From positions 1-42,567 of the forward strand of contig JAYRYZ010000032.1 of the NCBI GenBank assembly GCA_041916775.1: 42,567 nucleotides of DNA. Reading direction: 5' to 3'. This document shows positions 32,901 to 41,626 of this stretch, piece after piece (the stretch's first letter is position 1; every line of letters starts with the position of its first letter). A program made the translations under genes and the position numbers. The stretch is from UBA2357 sp041916775. Lineage in GTDB: Bacteria > Pseudomonadota > Gammaproteobacteria > Burkholderiales > Rhodocyclaceae. The notes beneath the pieces are model-generated. The model was not told the DNA's origin, made no database searches, and worked only from the letters and a program-made list of their open reading frames with translations.

Positions 32901-34070
32901 ATGGCAGGCGAACACGAAATTTCTGGGCAGCCCGGCCCAGTGGCGGTGCTGGTGGCGACACGCAAGGGTGCGTGGATATTTCACGGTGATGCCACGCGTA
33001 CGCGCTGGCGGGTGGATGGACCGCACTTTCTCGGGCACATCATCAGCCACCTGGTGCTCGATCCGCGCGACGGGCGCACCCTGCTCGCCGCGGCGAGCAC
33101 CGGCCACCTCGGGCCGACGATCTTCCGCTCCACCGACATGGGCCGCAGCTGGCAGGAGGTCGCGCGCCCGCCGGCCTTCGCAGCGGTCGCCGACGGCAGC
33201 GGCCGTGCGGTCGGACACACCTTCTGGCTCACCCCCTGCCATGCGAACGAGCCGGGCGCGTGGTATGCCGGCACCTCCCCGCAAGGTCTGTTCCGCTCGG
33301 AGGATGGTGGCGACACCTGGACGCCGTTCTCGTGCATCAACGACGACCCCGACTACCGCACCTGGATGGGCACGGTGCAGGACGGCACGCCCGACGGGCC
33401 CAAGCTGCACTCCATCATCGTCGATCCGCGCGATCCGGCACACCTCTACTTCGGCATGTCGGGCGGGGGCGTGCACGAGTCTGTGGATGGCGGCCGGCAC
33501 TTCGCGCCGCTCCTGAAGGGCCTGGAGGTGGTCGAGGGTTTCGATGCCGGCGAGCCGACATTCCACGATCCGCATTGCATCCGCATGTGTCCGACCAACC
33601 CCGACCGCCTGTACCAGCAGAACCACTGCGGCATCTACCGGCTGGACCGCCCCGCCGACACCTGGGTGCGCATCGGCCGCAACATGCCGGCCGAGGTGGG
33701 CGACATCGGCTTTCCGCTGGTGGTGCACCCGCGCGATGCCGACACCGCCTGGGTGTTGCCGATGGATGGCGGCAGCGTATGGCCACGCACCAGCCCGGAC
33801 GGCCGCCCGGCGGTGTTCCGCACCCGCGATGGCGGCGACAGCTGGCAGCGGCTGGATGCCGGCCTGCCGGTGGTGCAGGCGTGGTGGACCGTCAAGCGCC
33901 AGGCGATGAGCGCCGATGCACGGGGTCCGGTCGGGCTCTACTTTGGTACTACCAGCGGCGAGCTGTGGATGAGCGGCGACGAGGGCAACAGCTGGACCTG
34001 CATCGCCCGCCACCTGCCGGAGATCTACGCGGTCGAGACCGCCGTGTTCGCCGCCGGGGGCGCAGGCTGA
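32901..34070 (+). CDS. BNR/Asp-box repeat beta-propeller protein (sialidase-like fold)
   Basis: 389 aa. At least five Asp-box repeats spaced around the chain: STDMGRSWQ, SEDGGDTWTP, SVDGGRHF, RTRDGGDSWQRL and SGDEGNSWTC, which build a beta-propeller. No signal peptide, so probably cytosolic; the sialidase catalytic arginine set is not evident, so a glycosidase role should not be assumed. GGAGGAGAG precedes the ATG. The stop overlaps the MoaD-like start (TGATG), a coupling that suggests the two proteins work together. Confidence 0.85.
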   Translation: MAGEHEISGQPGPVAVLVATRKGAWIFHGDATRTRWRVDGPHFLGHIISHLVLDPRDGRTLLAAASTGHLGPTIFRSTDMGRSWQEVARPPAFAAVADGSGRAVGHTFWLTPCHANEPGAWYAGTSPQGLFRSEDGGDTWTPFSCINDDPDYRTWMGTVQDGTPDGPKLHSIIVDPRDPAHLYFGMSGGGVHESVDGGRHFAPLLKGLEVVEGFDAGEPTFHDPHCIRMCPTNPDRLYQQNHCGIYRLDRPADTWVRIGRNMPAEVGDIGFPLVVHPRDADTAWVLPMDGGSVWPRTSPDGRPAVFRTRDGGDSWQRLDAGLPVVQAWWTVKRQAMSADARGPVGLYFGTTSGELWMSGDEGNSWTCIARHLPEIYAVETAVFAAGGAG

Positions 34071-34342
34071 TGGCGGTCGTGATCGAGGTGCTGGTCCCGA
34101 CGCCGCTGCAGAGTTACACAGGCGGACGCAGCCGGGTGGCGGCGCGCGGCGACACCCTTGGTGCGCTCCTCGCCGACATCGAGCGGCAGTGTCCGGGCTT
34201 TCGCTTCCGCATGATCGACGAGCAGGGCCGTGTGCGGCCCAACATGCGCATCTTCGTGAACGGCCGCGGCGTGTTCGACCTCGCCCTGCCGCTCGGTGAT
34301 GGCGATGATGTCGCGATCGTGCAGGCGCTGAGCGGGGGCTAA
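34070..34342 (+). CDS. MoaD/ThiS-family ubiquitin-like sulfur carrier protein
   Basis: 90 aa, beta-grasp fold. The chain ends in the required Gly-Gly (VQALSGG), where an E1-like enzyme forms an acyl-adenylate and thiocarboxylate. Internal pattern NMRIFVNGRGVFDLALPLGDGDDVAIV is typical of MoaD-like proteins with the DG turn. It is not next to moaE, moeB or thi genes; its only partner by position is the BNR-repeat protein. Confidence 0.87.
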   Translation: MAVVIEVLVPTPLQSYTGGRSRVAARGDTLGALLADIERQCPGFRFRMIDEQGRVRPNMRIFVNGRGVFDLALPLGDGDDVAIVQALSGG

Positions 34343-34407
34343 GGTGCAAACACACCGAATCCGCGCAACGCGCCGCCGCGACATCTGCGTGTCTGACGGG
34401 TGCCGCG

Positions 34408-35301
34408 ATGAGCGCACGTGATCTGCTCCTCGCCCTGCTCGTGGTGGTGGTGTGGGGGCTCAACTTCGTCGTCATCAAGGCGGGGGTCGCCGAGGTGCCG
34501 CCGCTGTTGCTCGCCTGCCTGCGTTTCGTTGCGGCGGCATTGCCGGCGGTGTTCCTGTTCCGTCGCCCCGCGGTGCCGCTGCGCCTGATGCTGGCGTACG
34601 GGATGACGATCTCGGTGGGGCAGTTCGCCTTCCTGTTTTCGGCAATCCATGTCGGCATGCCGTCCGGGTTGGCGTCGCTGGTGCTGCAGTCGCAGGCCTT
34701 CTTCACGATGCTGTTCGCCGCTTGGTGGCTGCACGAAGCGTGGCGTCCGACGCAGCTCGCCGGTCTGGTGCTGGCTGGTGTGGGGCTGGCGTTGATCGGG
34801 TCGGCGCACGGGGTGAGCATGCCGCTCGCGGGCTTCCTGATGACGCTGCTGGCGGCCTCGATGTGGGCGGCCGGCAACATCGTGACGCGTCGTATCAGCA
34901 ATCTGGGCGCGGTGGACATGCAGGCGCTGGTGGTCTGGGCGAGCCTCGTGCCGCCGCTGCCGCTTCTCGCGCTGTCGCTGCTCGTCGAAGGGCCGGAGGC
35001 GATCGCCACCGCGCTCGCGGGTTTCAGCCTGCGCTCGGCCGGCGCGGTACTCTACCTCGCATGGATCGCGACCCTGCTCGGCTACGGCCTGTGGAGCCGG
35101 CTCCTGTCGCGCTACCCGGCCAACCAGGTGGCGCCGTTCTCGTTGCTGGTGCCGCTGGTCGGGCTCAGCTGCGGCTGGCTGGTGTATGGCGAGCGCCTGC
35201 AGGAGGTGCACTTCATCGGCGGCGGTTTGCTGATGGCGGGGCTCGTCATCAACGTGTTCGGCACCCGCATGCTGGCCCGGTTGCGCGGCGCCGGCCGTTG
35301 A
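34408..35301 (+). CDS. EamA/DMT-superfamily transporter
   Basis: 297 aa, ten predicted transmembrane helices in two EamA repeats. First repeat starts LLLALLVVVVWGLNFVVIKAG (with the WG-N-F motif) and the second at LMTLLAASMWAAGNIVTRR. Closest in pattern to the O-acetylserine/cysteine exporter branch (EamA); substrate not certain. Converges on the MOSC gene. Confidence 0.88.
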   Translation: MSARDLLLALLVVVVWGLNFVVIKAGVAEVPPLLLACLRFVAAALPAVFLFRRPAVPLRLMLAYGMTISVGQFAFLFSAIHVGMPSGLASLVLQSQAFFTMLFAAWWLHEAWRPTQLAGLVLAGVGLALIGSAHGVSMPLAGFLMTLLAASMWAAGNIVTRRISNLGAVDMQALVVWASLVPPLPLLALSLLVEGPEAIATALAGFSLRSAGAVLYLAWIATLLGYGLWSRLLSRYPANQVAPFSLLVPLVGLSCGWLVYGERLQEVHFIGGGLLMAGLVINVFGTRMLARLRGAGR

Positions 35302-35305
35302 GCGG

Positions 35306-35333
35306 GCTCGCGCTGGCCGTTCAGCCGGCGAGC
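35306..35333. terminator. Weak hairpin between converging genes
   Basis: GCTCGC (35306-35311) pairs with GCGAGC (35328-35333), extended by GGC/GCC inside. It lies in the 19-bp gap and the end of the leftward gene. No T-run. Confidence 0.3.
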
Positions 35334-36094
35334 GTCAGCGTCATGCCGGGCCGCAACGCGCCCGGCGTGATCACCTGCGCATAGACGCCGAACACCGGTT
35401 CGCCGATGCCGCGGGCGAGCAGACGCGGCAGGTTGAGGTCCGCGACACCGTTGTCGGGGTTGGCGCAGGTCGCCGCGCAGCGCTCGATCGGCTCCACCAC
35501 GCGCATTGCCAGGCTGCCGGCGCTCAGTGTGCGCCCCACCCAGCCGTTCTCGGCGAAGGCCGCCGGGCCGTCGATGACGAGGTTGGCGCGAAAGCGCCGC
35601 CCATCCACGTCCCCCCCGGCGAGTGCGCCGACCGCCGCCAGCGAGGCGCGGGTGATGACGGACACCAGCGGTTGCTGGGCATCGGTGAAGGCGAACGCAC
35701 CCGCCTCCAGCAGCCGCACGCCGCCGTGTGCGTCGGCGCCGGCGAAATCGGTGAAGAAGCGCTCCAGCGCCGCGCGCCCGTCCGCCTCCGCCAGGCGCGC
35801 CTCCACCCGCAGCACGCCGGCTTCGCGAATCGTCACCCGCGCATCGTCTCCGTCTGCGCCCTCCTGCCACTCGCATTGCAGCGCCGCGAGGCGCGGCAGC
35901 GTGTGCAGGGCGAGGAAGTTGCGCTTGTCCATCCAGTGCGGCGCGCCCTCTTCGCGCCTGGCCCTGCCGTGCGCGAGCGCGAAGCGACGGTCGCCGGGCA
36001 AGGGCGCGCCCGGCTGCAGCCACAGCGCCTCGCAGGGCTGCCCGCTCAGGCCCTTGATCGGGTAGCGGTGAATGGCGTGCAGGGTGAATGACAT
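35321..36094 (-). CDS. MOSC-domain protein (YcbX-like)
   Basis: 257 aa. N-terminal MOSC_N beta-barrel (LHAIHRYPIKGLSGQPCEALWLQPG) and C-terminal MOSC domain (GRRFRANLVIDGPAAFAENGWVG, then ERCAATCANPDNG with the conserved cysteine, then VFGVYAQVITPGALRPGM). The family carries or uses molybdenum cofactor/sulfur, as in YcbX and mARC proteins that reduce N-hydroxylated compounds. ATG at 36094. It adds to the Mo theme of the window but is not linked to the mod operon. Confidence 0.9.
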   Translation of the reverse strand: MSFTLHAIHRYPIKGLSGQPCEALWLQPGAPLPGDRRFALAHGRARREEGAPHWMDKRNFLALHTLPRLAALQCEWQEGADGDDARVTIREAGVLRVEARLAEADGRAALERFFTDFAGADAHGGVRLLEAGAFAFTDAQQPLVSVITRASLAAVGALAGGDVDGRRFRANLVIDGPAAFAENGWVGRTLSAGSLAMRVVEPIERCAATCANPDNGVADLNLPRLLARGIGEPVFGVYAQVITPGALRPGMTLTLAG

Positions 36095-36316
36095 CGCTTG
36101 GGTCCTGTGTGCGTGAGCCGGGGGGCGCCGGGCGCGCGACATCCGGCGGTCCGGTCTGTGGGTGCGATTGTGCCCCGAGTGCCGCTTGCCCGCACCCTCG
36201 GCGTCGTCTCCGTGCGCCCTCACGATGCGTGGCGCGGATGGGGGCGCTGCGCTGACCATGACTGCACACGCGCGCGCACATGCGACAATCCATGCCGAAC
36301 CGATACGGAGGACAGG

Positions 36317-36544
36317 ATGAGCGACTCGCAGGCGGCGCTGGAACAGCGTCTGGTGAACATCGAGACCAAGCTGGGTTTTTCCGAAGACCTGCTCGAAACC
36401 CTGAACCACACCGTGTTCCGCCAGCAGGAGCAGATCGACCGCCTGCAGGAGCTGGTGCTGCGCCTACATGGACAGCTCGCCGATCTGCGCGAGTCCGCCC
36501 CGCGCAGCGCCAACCTCGCGGACGAGGTGCCGCCGCATTATTGA
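36317..36544 (+). CDS. slyX: SlyX family protein
   Basis: 75-aa coiled-coil protein of unknown role. The pattern ALEQRLVNIETKLGFSEDLLETLNHTVFRQQEQIDRLQ with C-terminal PPHY is diagnostic of SlyX. GGAGGACAGG precedes the ATG. Confidence 0.93.
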   Translation: MSDSQAALEQRLVNIETKLGFSEDLLETLNHTVFRQQEQIDRLQELVLRLHGQLADLRESAPRSANLADEVPPHY

Positions 36545-36568
36545 ACCGGTCGAGTCGAACGCGCGAAC

Positions 36569-39391
36569 ATGAACCCGAACCAAGGCCCCGAGCAGCAGGC
36601 CCGCGACCGCATTGACGCGCAGCTTGTCGCGGCCGGTTGGGCGGTGCAGGACACGAACAACATCAGCTTTGCGATGACGTCCGGCATCGCGGTGCGTGAA
36701 TGGCAAACTGACGTCGGCCCCGCCGACTACGTGCTGTTCATCGACAAGAAGGCCGTCGGCGTCATCGAAGCCAAGCGCGAATCCGAAGGCCAGCACCTCA
36801 CCGTGCATGAAACGCAAACCGAGGGCTACGCCGCCGCCAAACTCAAGTGGGTCAATAACAAGGAGCCGCTGCCCTTTCTCTACGAAGCCACCGGCATCGT
36901 CACCCGCTTCACCGATGCCCGCGACCCCAAGCCGCGTTCGCGGGAGGTGTTCAGCTTCCACCGCCCGGAAACCCTGCGCGACTGGCTGACCGAAGGCGAA
37001 AGCCTGCGCGCCCGCCTCGCCGAACTGCCGCCGCTCAACGCAGAGGGCAAGCCCGCGAAAGAACTCCGCCTGCGCGACTGCCAGGAAACGGCGATTACCA
37101 ACCTCGAACAATCCTTCCGCGAAGCCCGGCCGCGCGCGTTGATCCAGATGGCCACCGGTGCCGGCAAAACCTACACCGCCATCACCAGCATCTACCGCCT
37201 GCTCAAGCACGCCGACGCCAAGCGCGTGCTCTTCCTCGTCGACACCAAGAACCTCGGCGAACAGGCCGAGCAGGAAATGATGGCCTACGTGCCGATCGAC
37301 GATAACCGCAAATTCACCGAGCTATACAGCGTCCAGCGCCTGAAAAGCAGCTTCGTCGACAAGGGCGCCGACGTCTGCATCTCGACCATCCAGCGCCTCT
37401 ACTCGCTGCTGCAAGACAAGGAACTCGACGAAGCCGCCGAAGAAATCAACCCGGCCGAGCTGGTTCAGCCGAAAGCCCCGCCGCCCGTCGCCTACAACGC
37501 CAAAATCCCGCCCGAATTCTTCGATTTCATCTTCATCGACGAATGCCACCGCAGCATCTACAACCTCTGGCAGCAGGTGCTCGACTACTTCGACGCCAGC
37601 CTGATCGGCCTGACCGCCACGCCCGACAACCGCACCTACGGCTTCTTCAGGAAGAACGTCGTCAGCGACTACAGCCATGAAAAAGCCGTCGCCGACGGGG
37701 TGAACGTCGGCAATGAAATCTACCTGATCGACACCCACGTTACCCAGCACGGCGGTGTCATCGCGGCTGAACAGCAGGTCGAAAAACGCGAACGCCTGAC
37801 CCGCAAGAAGCGTTGGGAACAGCAGGACGAAGACGCCGCCTACACCGCCAAGCAGCTTGATCGCGAGATCGTCAACCCGGACCAGATCCGCACCGTCATC
37901 CGCGCTTTTCGCGACGACCTGCCGGCCATCTTCCCCGGCCGCGAAGAAGTGCCCAAGACGCTGATCTTCGCCAAGACCGACAGCCACGCCGACGACATCA
38001 TCCAGACCGTGCGCGAGGAATTCGGCGAAGGCAACGCCTTCTGCAAGAAAGTCACCTACCGCGCCGCGCAGGACAAAAAGCTCGCCGACGGCAGCGTGCA
38101 GGAAGGCGAAGACCCCAAATCCATCCTCGCCCAGTTCCGCAACGAATACCACCCGCGCATCGCCGTCACCGTCGACATGATCGCCACCGGCACGGATGTG
38201 AAACCGCTCGAATGCCTGCTCTTCATGCGCGACGTCAAAAGCCGCAACTACTTCGAGCAGATGAAAGGCCGCGGCACCCGCACGCTGGACATGGACGAAC
38301 TGCGCAAAGTCACACCCAGCGCCAAAACCGCCAAGACCCACTACGTCATCGTCGACGCCATCGGTGTCACCAGATCGCTGAAGACCGCCAGCCAGCCGTT
38401 GATCACCAAGCCGAGCGTGCCGCTCAAGGACCTCGCGATGGGCATCCTGATGGGTGCCAGCGACACCGACAGCGTTTCCTCGCTGGCCGGCCGGCTGGCG
38501 CGGCTGAACAAGCAGCTCGACGCCGACGATCAGCGCCGTCTGCGCGAAGCGGCCGGCGGCGTCGAACTCAGCCACCTGGTCAGCAAACTGTTCAACGCCA
38601 TCGACGGCGACCTGATCGAAGCCCGCGCCCTCGAACTGGCCGGATTACCCATCGGCAACGACCCCGGCGACACGCTGCGCGACCAGGCCCAGCAACAACT
38701 GGTTGGCGAAGCGGCGGCGCTGATGAACGGCGAGTTCATCGAACTGATCGACACCATCCGCCGCGAAAAAGAACAGACCATCGACCACAACAATCTGGAT
38801 AGCGTCACCTACGCCGGCTGGAGCCAGGACAGCGCGGCGCAGGCCGAAGCCTTGACTGTTGAGTTCGCCGACTGGCTGGCCGCCAACCGGGATGAAATCG
38901 AAGCCCTCACCATCTTCTTCGCCCAACCCTGGCGGCGGCGTGAAGTCACGCTGAAACTGGTGCGCCAGGTGCTCGACAAACTGAAAGCCGACAAACCCAA
39001 ACTCGCCCCGCTGCGCGTCTGGCAAGCCTACGGCCAGCTCGACGGCTGCAACGGCGCCCCTCCCGAGCAGGCACTCACCGCGCTCGTCGCCCTGATCCGC
39101 CGCGTCTGCGGCCTCGATGCGACAATCACGCCCTTTGCCGACACCGTGCGCAAGAACTTCCAGACCTGGATCATGCAGCACCACGCCGGCGGCGCCGCCA
39201 AATTCAACGAAGAACAGATGAACTGGCTCCGCATGCTCCGCGACCATATTTGCCACTCTTTGCACGTCGACCGCAGCGATCTGGACTACAGCCCCTTTGA
39301 CGCCCAGGGCGGGCTGGGGAAAATGTGGCAACTGTTCGGCGAAGGTATGGACGGCTTGCTGGATGAACTAAACGAAGCACTGGTTGCCTGA
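36569..39391 (+). CDS. hsdR: Type I restriction enzyme, HsdR subunit
   Basis: 940 aa motor/nuclease subunit that translocates and cleaves unmodified DNA. PD-(D/E)xK nuclease in the N terminus: Asp53, Glu67 and Lys69 (DYVLFIDKKAVGVIEAKRE). SF2 helicase: Walker A ATGAGKT (195-201), DECH box (324-327), LTATP (348-352), DMIATGTD and motif VI MKGRGTRT. The C-terminal region (about 620-940) matches the EcoEI-type HsdR end. No strong ribosome binding site before the ATG at 36569. First gene of a defence island; codon use changes to AAC/GAA/CCC-rich compared with genes to the left, consistent with transfer. Confidence 0.95.
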   Translation: MNPNQGPEQQARDRIDAQLVAAGWAVQDTNNISFAMTSGIAVREWQTDVGPADYVLFIDKKAVGVIEAKRESEGQHLTVHETQTEGYAAAKLKWVNNKEPLPFLYEATGIVTRFTDARDPKPRSREVFSFHRPETLRDWLTEGESLRARLAELPPLNAEGKPAKELRLRDCQETAITNLEQSFREARPRALIQMATGAGKTYTAITSIYRLLKHADAKRVLFLVDTKNLGEQAEQEMMAYVPIDDNRKFTELYSVQRLKSSFVDKGADVCISTIQRLYSLLQDKELDEAAEEINPAELVQPKAPPPVAYNAKIPPEFFDFIFIDECHRSIYNLWQQVLDYFDASLIGLTATPDNRTYGFFRKNVVSDYSHEKAVADGVNVGNEIYLIDTHVTQHGGVIAAEQQVEKRERLTRKKRWEQQDEDAAYTAKQLDREIVNPDQIRTVIRAFRDDLPAIFPGREEVPKTLIFAKTDSHADDIIQTVREEFGEGNAFCKKVTYRAAQDKKLADGSVQEGEDPKSILAQFRNEYHPRIAVTVDMIATGTDVKPLECLLFMRDVKSRNYFEQMKGRGTRTLDMDELRKVTPSAKTAKTHYVIVDAIGVTRSLKTASQPLITKPSVPLKDLAMGILMGASDTDSVSSLAGRLARLNKQLDADDQRRLREAAGGVELSHLVSKLFNAIDGDLIEARALELAGLPIGNDPGDTLRDQAQQQLVGEAAALMNGEFIELIDTIRREKEQTIDHNNLDSVTYAGWSQDSAAQAEALTVEFADWLAANRDEIEALTIFFAQPWRRREVTLKLVRQVLDKLKADKPKLAPLRVWQAYGQLDGCNGAPPEQALTALVALIRRVCGLDATITPFADTVRKNFQTWIMQHHAGGAAKFNEEQMNWLRMLRDHICHSLHVDRSDLDYSPFDAQGGLGKMWQLFGEGMDGLLDELNEALVA

Positions 39392-39403
39392 TCCAGTACA
39401 ATC

Positions 39404-39419
39404 CACATATGGCACATAT
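39404..39419 (+). promoter_or_regulatory. Repeated CACATAT, candidate toxin-antitoxin operator
   Basis: CACATATGGCACATAT contains two direct copies of CACATAT nine bases apart, 15-30 bp before the antitoxin start. Ribbon-helix-helix antitoxins often bind such short repeats at their own promoter. Position and pattern only. Confidence 0.35.
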
Positions 39420-39433
39420 ACGAGAAGTCAGTC

Positions 39434-39664
39434 ATGGCGCAATTGCACTGCTATGTTCCTGAAGAGATCGCCCAACAAGCACAACGCCGTGCCGAGCAAG
39501 CCGGCCTGAGCCTGTCCCGCTATCTGGCCGAACTCGTCAAGCGCGACGCCGCCACTGCCAGCGGCTGGCCGGAAGGCTATTTTGACGTTTTCGGCAGTTG
39601 GCAAGGCGAGCCACCCGAACGCGCACCGCAAGGCGAATTCGAGGAAAGGCTGCCGCTCGAATGA
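39434..39664 (+). CDS. vapB: Antitoxin, VapB/RHH type
   Basis: 76 aa. N-terminal ribbon-helix-helix-like DNA-binding part (LHCYVPEEIAQQAQRRAEQAGLSLSRYLAELVKRD) and a C-terminal toxin-binding tail (YFDVFGSWQGEPPERAPQGEFEERLPLE), the W-QGEP-R-PQGE-E pattern common in antitoxins paired with PIN toxins. GAGAAG precedes the ATG; its stop overlaps the toxin start (ATGA). Confidence 0.87.
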   Translation: MAQLHCYVPEEIAQQAQRRAEQAGLSLSRYLAELVKRDAATASGWPEGYFDVFGSWQGEPPERAPQGEFEERLPLE

Positions 39665-40062
39665 TCTACCTGCTCGACACCAACGTCTGCATCCATCTCC
39701 TCAACCAACGCCACACCGCCATCGTTCAGCGCCTCCGCCAGCACAATCCGGCAGACATCGCCCTGTGCAGCATCGTCAAGGCCGAACTGCTCTACGGTGC
39801 CCAGCGCAGCCAGCGGCGCGAAGCCAACCTGCATACCTTGCGCACCTTCTTCGCCCCGCTTTCCAGCCTGCCTTTCGACGACAAGGCCGCCGAACACTAC
39901 GGCCAGATTCGCGCCGACCTGCTCGCCCAAGGCCAACCCATCGGCCCGAACGACTTTCTGATCGCCGCCATCGCCCGTGCCCACGACGCAACGCTCATCA
40001 CCCACAACACCGCCGAATTCAGCCGCGTGCCGGGGCTGCGGCTGGAAGATTGGGAAATCTGA
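39661..40062 (+). CDS. vapC: PIN-domain ribonuclease toxin, VapC type
   Basis: 133 aa. Acidic catalytic residues Asp6 (LLDTN), Glu42 (IVKAELLYG) and Asp98 (PNDFLIAA) are in place, with the THNTAEF element near the C terminus. It cleaves RNA (family members cut initiator tRNA or rRNA) when freed from the antitoxin. Inserted between hsdR and hsdS, where it may stabilise the locus. Confidence 0.92.
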   Translation: MIYLLDTNVCIHLLNQRHTAIVQRLRQHNPADIALCSIVKAELLYGAQRSQRREANLHTLRTFFAPLSSLPFDDKAAEHYGQIRADLLAQGQPIGPNDFLIAAIARAHDATLITHNTAEFSRVPGLRLEDWEI

Positions 40063-40102
40063 TGAAATTTGTGGTTGACCGTTGGAATGGGGTGTTGGCG
40101 TG

Positions 40103-41626
40103 ATGGAGCTTTGGGAATTGCCAGAAGGCTGGGAAACCGCCGAGCTATCTGAAATTTGTTTGCTCAATCCGACCACCGACAAATCGGCCATTTCCGACGA
40201 CTTGGCGGTCTCTTTCGTACCCATGCCCGCTGTTGAGGCCGAAAGCGGCGTGATTGACGTTTCCGCGACGCACAAATTTGGCGAGGTCAAAAAAGGCTAC
40301 ACGTCTTTCCATGAGGGCGATGTCTTGTTTGCCAAGATCACGCCCTGCATGGAAAACGGCAAGATGGCCGTCGTTCCTGCACTCCACAATGGCCTTGGTT
40401 TCGGCTCAACAGAGTTTCACGTTCTGCGCGCGCATCCCGGCATCAGCCCGCAGTTCGTCTATTACTTCGTTTCCAGCCGGGCCTTCCGCCACGTCGCCGA
40501 GCACAATATGTCCGGCGCGGTTGGCCAGCGTCGGGTAACGACGCCGTATCTCAGCGCCTGCAAAATTCCCGTTCCGCCAACCGCCGAACAACACCGCATC
40601 GTCGCCAAGATCGAGGCACTGTTTTCCGAACTCGATCAGGGCGTGGCCAGCCTGAAAAACGTCCGCGAACAGCTCAAGGTCTATCGCCAGTCGCTGCTCA
40701 AAAATGCCTTCGAGGGCAAGCTGACCGCCGCCTGGCGTGCCGCCCACCGCGACCAGCTCGAAACCGCCGCCGCCCTGCAACAACGCATCGCCCACGAACG
40801 CCAGGCCCGCTACCAGCAACAACTCGCCGACTGGCAAACCGCCGGCCAATCAGGCCCCAAACCCAAACCCCCCAAACCCCTGCCACCGCTTGCCGCTGAA
40901 GAACTCAACGAGTTGCCTGAATTGCCGGCGGGGTGGGGGTGGTTCAAAGTTAATCATCTGTGCGATGTTGTGCGTGGGGGATCGCCTCGTCCCGCAGGCG
41001 ACCCGAAATATTACGGTGGCAATATCCCGTTCTTGAAAGTGGCCGACATTACTCGCAACCCTTCACCGTACCTGTCGACCTATAGTTTTACGATCACCGA
41101 AGCAGGTTTGAATAAAACCCGACAAATCGAGCCGAACACACTTTTGCTATCAAATAGCGGGGCTACGTTGGGGGTGCCAAAGATTTGTCTAATCTCGGCA
41201 ACGATGAATGACGGTGTGGCTGCTTTCTTGGGATTGCCGAGTGAAGAATTGCTGTATCACTACTATTTCTGGCAAAGCCAGACAGAGAAGCTACGCAATA
41301 TTGATCAGGGGGCTGCCCAACCAAATCTGAATACAGATTTGATTAAGGAAACGCTAATCCCAATTTGTTCGTCAGCTGAGCAAAGGATTGTTACCGAGCG
41401 TTTGGAGGCTGCACTCTCCGAAGCCGACCAACTCGACCAAACCCTCGCCTCCGCCCTGCAACAGGCCGACGCGCTGCGCCAGTCCATCCTGAAAAAGGCT
41501 TTCTGCGGTCAACTGGTCGCCCAGGACAAAAACGACGAACCCGCCACCGCCCTGCTCGAACGCATCCGCGCCAGCCGTGGCGTTAGCCCACCGCGAGGCC
41601 GCAAATACGTGAAGGACTCTGTATGA
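40103..41626 (+). CDS. hsdS: Type I restriction enzyme, HsdS specificity subunit
   Basis: 507 aa. Two target recognition domains, each introduced by an LP-GW motif (LWELPEGWETAELSEI and LPAGWGWFKVNHLCDV), with conserved coiled-coil spacers (EQHRIVAKIEALFSELDQG...LKNAFEGKLT and EQRIVTERLEAALSEADQL...LKKAFCGQLV). A Pro/Lys-rich linker (SGPKPKPPKPLPPLA) joins the halves. The second recognition domain (about 40930-41400) is much more AT-rich than the spacers, a mark of domain exchange. The ATG at 40103 is chosen over one at 40082 because HsdS proteins begin just before LP-GW. Stop overlaps the next start (ATGA). Confidence 0.93.
   Translation: MELWELPEGWETAELSEICLLNPTTDKSAISDDLAVSFVPMPAVEAESGVIDVSATHKFGEVKKGYTSFHEGDVLFAKITPCMENGKMAVVPALHNGLGFGSTEFHVLRAHPGISPQFVYYFVSSRAFRHVAEHNMSGAVGQRRVTTPYLSACKIPVPPTAEQHRIVAKIEALFSELDQGVASLKNVREQLKVYRQSLLKNAFEGKLTAAWRAAHRDQLETAAALQQRIAHERQARYQQQLADWQTAGQSGPKPKPPKPLPPLAAEELNELPELPAGWGWFKVNHLCDVVRGGSPRPAGDPKYYGGNIPFLKVADITRNPSPYLSTYSFTITEAGLNKTRQIEPNTLLLSNSGATLGVPKICLISATMNDGVAAFLGLPSEELLYHYYFWQSQTEKLRNIDQGAAQPNLNTDLIKETLIPICSSAEQRIVTERLEAALSEADQLDQTLASALQQADALRQSILKKAFCGQLVAQDKNDEPATALLERIRASRGVSPPRGRKYVKDSV

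Noticed and set aside
32901..34070. Annotation as an active sialidase
   Set aside because: Asp-box repeats show only the propeller fold; the arginine triad and nucleophile tyrosine arrangement are not evident and there is no export signal.
31827..35009. 1060-codon minus-strand frame
   Set aside because: Antisense to the GTPase, BNR, MoaD-like and EamA genes, all of which have clear motifs; composition is that of a shadow.
37322..38575. 417-codon minus-strand frame inside hsdR
   Set aside because: Shadow of the helicase domain; glycine/valine-rich with no recognisable fold.
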